DNA of 10,017 nt, taken from NCBI GenBank assembly GCA_002296975.1, contig DBIS01000288.1, forward strand, positions 15,180 to 25,196. The letters run 5' to 3'. The position numbers were made by a program, and so were the translations under genes. Position 1 is the stretch's first letter, and the number at the start of each line of letters is the position of its first letter. The notes below the pieces were generated by a model. That model was not told the origin of the DNA and did no database searches. It saw only the letters and a list, made by a program, of their open reading frames with translations. Shown piece by piece: positions 6,836 to 10,017 of this stretch. The stretch is from Deltaproteobacteria bacterium UBA796 (GTDB lineage: Bacteria; Myxococcota_A; UBA796).

Positions 6836-7994
6836 GCACCTGTTCCTCAAAAATAGTTCGACGGGTCGGGTAGGCTTGAAGTGCTTTTAGGTTCGCCCCA
6901 TCCCCGCGCTTGGCTGCAGCCTCCAAATGATAGGTGTGGTTTTCATCGGAGACGCGAACATGTTCCAGCTTGAAGCGGACCTGTTCACCCAAAGCAACAC
7001 TGCGCCAATGAAAGCCGCGCTTTTCTCCAACCCCAAGCCGATTGTCTGCGATCTGTTTGGCCACCGGCGACCAAACCCAAGTTTGGCCGATCCGCCAGGT
7101 CTTCGAATCGGTCACCGTTCCATCCTTTGCGACAACCGACACCGTCAGTAGAATATACCGCTCAGGATCTCCAGTGGGCACCATATGGCCAGCACCAATA
7201 TTGGACACGATAAGGCCAGCCTCAAGCTCCCCGTTGGCCGAGCGCGTGGCGGACATATCGCTCACAGCCAAAGACTGAAGCCCCGGTACGGCTGGCCCAA
7301 CACCTTTTCCAAGACCGCTCCCGGCCCAAGAATGAACCCCACCCACCCGGGCAGTGCCACCCAAAACAACAGGACGGTTCACAGTTGGCATATGACAACT
7401 CGAACACCGGGTATCTACCCCAGCCTCGGCCTTTTCTACCCCGGTATTGAAGTGACACACCAAGGCATCTTCAAGGCGTGCAGTCGCTTGATGGCAGCGG
7501 CTGCACAGCTTGTCATCGGCCAAATCTGGCGCATAAACTGTACGGTGGGGCGCGTTCACATTCCGATGGGGCGCAGCGATGCCTTGTGGCCGCCAATGAC
7601 AGGCCAAACAGGTGACACCTTCATCTCTAAAGTCGGCGTTAAAGCTGGTGTTATTTTGTTTTTCTGGCTTGCGAACGCTCGAGACCAACCGAGACAACAC
7701 CGCTTGCTGGTTCGATACCGGCGTATGGCAATTTTGGCAAAGCCAGGCGACGTCGGGGTCTTTGCTTATCTCTGCTTGAAACTGAGGATCCACCCAAGCC
7801 TGTGCGTGGGTGGATTGGCGCCACTCTTCATAAATACTGGTGTGGCAGACACCACAATCAGAGGCTTTTAAACCTGACAAACCCAAGGCTTTGGCCTCAA
7901 GCTTGGGGGTCGCCGCTTGTTCCCAGACATCACCGGCAAAAGCCGAGGCGCTCAGGGCGATGACCAACACCCCGAAAACCCCAAAAATGCGCAT
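6825..7994 (-). CDS. Pentaheme periplasmic cytochrome c, cytochrome c554-like
   Basis: This is an exported electron-transfer protein of 389 aa. A Sec signal (MRIFGVFGVLVIALSASAFA, AFA/G cleavage) precedes five CxxCH heme sites: CGVCH (47-51), CQNCH (86-90), CLACH (129-133), CSRCH (164-168) and CSSCH (197-201). The first sits in C-x-x-C-H-x-S-I-Y-x-E-W followed by STHAQAW, the pattern of cytochrome c554-type multiheme proteins. Other histidines (around 63, 143, 150, 181, 221) could be distal ligands. Residues from about 255 have no heme site and carry a GAGHMVPTGDPER motif typical of a C-terminal beta domain in related multihemes. The redox partner is unknown. Start: ATG 7994 lies 2 nt after the upstream stop with a partial TAAG site; GTG 8000 overlaps that stop (GTGA) but has a poorer site. 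Either way it is coupled to the FG-GAP lipoprotein gene. Confidence 0.88.
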   Translation of the reverse strand: MRIFGVFGVLVIALSASAFAGDVWEQAATPKLEAKALGLSGLKASDCGVCHTSIYEEWRQSTHAQAWVDPQFQAEISKDPDVAWLCQNCHTPVSNQQAVLSRLVSSVRKPEKQNNTSFNADFRDEGVTCLACHWRPQGIAAPHRNVNAPHRTVYAPDLADDKLCSRCHQATARLEDALVCHFNTGVEKAEAGVDTRCSSCHMPTVNRPVVLGGTARVGGVHSWAGSGLGKGVGPAVPGLQSLAVSDMSATRSANGELEAGLIVSNIGAGHMVPTGDPERYILLTVSVVAKDGTVTDSKTWRIGQTWVWSPVAKQIADNRLGVGEKRGFHWRSVALGEQVRFKLEHVRVSDENHTYHLEAAAKRGDGANLKALQAYPTRRTIFEEQVLIR

Positions 7995-7996
7995 GC

Positions 7997-10017
7997 TCAC
8001 TTAAGGCTAAAAATGCTGATTCGGCCCTCTTGATCGCTCCAGCGGGGAGAAGCGACGATCAACTCCTCGGCACCATCACCATTAAAGTCGGCGCTGGTGA
8101 GCGCGCTGCCAAACTGGGTGGCCCCATCGCCGCGCATGTGTAGACTGGCCTCAGTGCTCGCGATGATATCGCCGCTTAAAAGGGTGGAAAAACGGTAAAG
8201 AAAGACCTCTCCAGGGCGGTCCAGGCTTTCATCATAATCGACCGTATCGGGCGCCCCAACCGCCAACTCCATCGCACCATCACCATCGAAATCACCCGCA
8301 TGAAGCGCGAAACCGAAAGCGGCCGCGTCGCCACTGGTCAAGGTGATATCAGCGTCATCGGTGCTGAGGGCTCCGCCAAAATCGCCATCATTAAAGAAGA
8401 TGTAAACCTCGCCTGAACCATCGGTGCCCGCGTAGTCGTCACCCGGCGCGCTGATCACCAAGTCCAGGGCCAAATCGCCGTCGATATCGATCAACTGTGG
8501 GGTGCCGTGCCGCCCAAGTCTTTGACTGGATCGGTTGCCACAAATCGAGATGGAGGCTGCCCACCCCACGCTCGCTGAACCTCCGGGCATGCTCGATGTC
8601 CCGCTAATAATGTAGACACAACCCGCACGGTCTACACCGTCTACATCCTCAGCTGCTGCCCCACTCACCAGGTCTTCATAACCATCAAAATTCAGGTCGC
8701 CGCCGCCCAAAGAATAGCCAAAAAAGTCACCGTTTCCATCGCCAGTGATGGTCGAGTTTGAGTCGTCTTGAAGATCATAGGTGTCACCTGGGCTTAAATC
8801 GGCGCCGGAGAAAAAGTACACCGCGCCCTTGGTGTCACCGTCCGCATAATAGTCCCCCATAAATATGTCGTCGGCGCCGTCGCCATCAAAGTCGATACTG
8901 GAGAGTGCCTTGACATAATAGTAGGACGAAATTGTGTTTTCAAAGAGTACATCCGCATCATCTTCGCTCATCGGCTCGTCGAAGGCGCCATATCCACCAT
9001 AAAACAAAGCCGCTGCATGGGTGCCGCTATAGCGGTCGGTGCCGACCACAAAGAGGTCGGCTTGGGTGTCGCCATCTTGGTCGCCCATCACAGCACCCAT
9101 GGTGCCCATATAGCCATAGGTTCCGCCACCATCGATGCTGCTCCGCGCCAAGTCGAGCGCTGTGCCCTCAAAGCCTGCATAATCGTCGCCGTCGAGCACA
9201 AAGACCCCGCCCGTGCCATGGCTGAGCACATAGTTTCCCCCGACTATCAGGTCGACTTGCCCATCTCCGGTGACATCGCCCACAGCCAAAGCAGCCTGAA
9301 ATCCCAAAAAGTCATCGTCGGTACCATCGATGTGTTTTGTCGCTGTGGCCTCGCCGATATTGTCGATTTCGCCGTCGCAATCATTATCCACACCATCCCA
9401 GCGCTCGACCGCACCCGGATAAATCTCTGGGTCTTCGTCTTCGCAGTCTCCCTCCTCGGTGGTCCAGCCATCATCATCGTGGTCAGGAAAATCACAGGGG
9501 GTGTTGGGCAAATGGGGGGTACCAAAGTCTCCGCCGCTCATCTCCATCACTCCGGTGCACCAAGCGTCTACCCCGGAGGCATCGGAGGCTGAGTGCTTCC
9601 CAGGGTCGAGCTGTACGCTGTAGCCTTCGGTCACACCCCAAGCGCTGGTGTACTCCAACTCGCTGACCAAATCACCGGCTGAGTTGTACAAGAAAAACGA
9701 ATCCCGCTCATTGCTCAACCGAAAAGTCTCTCGGTCGTAGACATAGTCCACAACAGCGCCACCATTTTCAGCCTCATCGCCGTTGACACCCAAAATCACG
9801 CGTCCCGAAGGCGCGATGCTCAACGCCTCACTGATGATGAACCCGTCGCCATCATCCGCGCGAAGCTCGAGGCCCGCCAAAGACAAGAGGCTGGTGCTGG
9901 CGTTGTACAACTCAAACCATTCACCGGCGATATCGGAGACCGCTGAAGGGTTCGCCATAAACTCGGTGACGAAAACATCGCCTGGACCGGGCATCACGTC
10001 TGCGTCTGCGTCGGCGT
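7997..10017 (-). CDS. FG-GAP propeller / lamin-tail / MopE-motif lipoprotein, N-terminus beyond window
   Basis: This is a probable cell-surface, calcium-binding protein; 666 codons follow the GTG at 9997, but that GTG is not the true start. The frame stays open upstream as Asp-Ala repeats to the edge, so a signal peptide is expected outside. Residues counted from GTG 9997: lamin-tail domain about 5-170 (VFVTEFMANP, EWFELYN, a WC...PC pair at 147 and 168); a MopE-type metal-binding motif about 171-212 (DHDDDGW, GDC, YPGA, DGVDNDCDG, with Trp200 where many copies have Cys); then seven FG-GAP repeats with Asp-rich calcium loops starting near D241, D306, D369, D434, D504, D569 and D637. The 63-70-residue spacing fits a complete seven-bladed integrin-like propeller ending at the C-terminus. 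Propellers of this kind bind proteins or glycans; the ligand is unknown. The stop is coupled to the cytochrome start. Confidence 0.88.
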   Translation of the reverse strand, partial: ADADADVMPGPGDVFVTEFMANPSAVSDIAGEWFELYNASTSLLSLAGLELRADDGDGFIISEALSIAPSGRVILGVNGDEAENGGAVVDYVYDRETFRLSNERDSFFLYNSAGDLVSELEYTSAWGVTEGYSVQLDPGKHSASDASGVDAWCTGVMEMSGGDFGTPHLPNTPCDFPDHDDDGWTTEEGDCEDEDPEIYPGAVERWDGVDNDCDGEIDNIGEATATKHIDGTDDDFLGFQAALAVGDVTGDGQVDLIVGGNYVLSHGTGGVFVLDGDDYAGFEGTALDLARSSIDGGGTYGYMGTMGAVMGDQDGDTQADLFVVGTDRYSGTHAAALFYGGYGAFDEPMSEDDADVLFENTISSYYYVKALSSIDFDGDGADDIFMGDYYADGDTKGAVYFFSGADLSPGDTYDLQDDSNSTITGDGNGDFFGYSLGGGDLNFDGYEDLVSGAAAEDVDGVDRAGCVYIISGTSSMPGGSASVGWAASISICGNRSSQRLGRHGTPQLIDIDGDLALDLVISAPGDDYAGTDGSGEVYIFFNDGDFGGALSTDDADITLTSGDAAAFGFALHAGDFDGDGAMELAVGAPDTVDYDESLDRPGEVFLYRFSTLLSGDIIASTEASLHMRGDGATQFGSALTSADFNGDGAEELIVASPRWSDQEGRISIFSLK
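9998..10017. repeat. Asp-Ala-encoding hexamer repeat at right edge
   Basis: About three hexamer units (plus strand GTCTGC, GTCTGC, GTCGGC) run off the right edge. On the minus strand they encode Asp-Ala repeats that enter the lamin-tail domain through Asp-Val-Met-Pro-Gly. They are the same type of repeat as at 1-66 and in the same coding orientation, but use GCA and GAC codons more. Confidence 0.85.

Noticed and set aside
7185..7871. Plus-strand open frame of 228 codons opposite the cytochrome
   Set aside because: The minus strand encodes four of the five CxxCH sites here, so the plus frame is a shadow.
9017..9592. Plus-strand open frame of 191 codons opposite the propeller protein
   Set aside because: It is antisense to the MopE motif and first FG-GAP repeats; its regularity mirrors the repeats on the real strand.
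1..10017. The whole window as a small circular plasmid
   Set aside because: There is no replication, partition or mobilisation gene, the gene content is chromosomal housekeeping and envelope functions, and a direct end join breaks the reading frame by one nucleotide.

Overview
The window is a densely coding stretch of a Gram-negative bacterial chromosome. I infer a deltaproteobacterial or Myxococcota-type organism, perhaps Bradymonadales-like, with moderate confidence. The basis is the set of secreted proteins: Asp-Ala linkers in lipoproteins, a lamin-tail domain followed by a MopE-type metal-binding motif and an FG-GAP propeller, a multiheme c-type cytochrome, and a VolA-like lipoprotein hydrolase. 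No rRNA, tRNA, CRISPR array, transposase, integrase or phage gene was seen. No gene-free stretch exceeds about 112 bases.

Left half (1-4796), all on the minus strand and read from right to left. A SufS/CsdA-like class V aminotransferase comes first. After 111 nt follow pntA and pntB, encoding the proton-translocating NAD(P) transhydrogenase. One base past the pntB stop begins a small lipoprotein whose Asp-Ala repeat runs off the left edge. The pntA-pntB and pntB-lipoprotein junctions are tight, and each downstream ribosome-binding site lies in or at the end of the gene before it, so translational coupling is likely.

Middle (4797-6835). A short divergent intergenic region separates the aminotransferase from a plus-strand lipoprotein of the bacterial virulence-factor lipase type, an alpha/beta hydrolase with a GHSLG nucleophile elbow. 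Its 3' end overlaps the convergent cytochrome gene by 11 bp.

Right half (6825-10017), minus strand. A large FG-GAP/lamin-tail/MopE lipoprotein enters from beyond the right edge, already inside an Asp-Ala linker. Its stop is essentially fused to the start of a five-heme periplasmic cytochrome c. The two look like an envelope-surface operon.

The genes do not form one obvious pathway. The transhydrogenase links the proton gradient to NADPH, the aminotransferase probably acts in sulfur transfer, and the other products are exported to the periplasm or outer membrane. The points most worth checking are the Asp-Ala hexamer repeats at both edges of the window (the two partial genes have complementary architectures), unusual substitutions in normally invariant NADP(H)-site loops of PntB, and several start-codon corrections. 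I did not find a convincing new multi-gene system.
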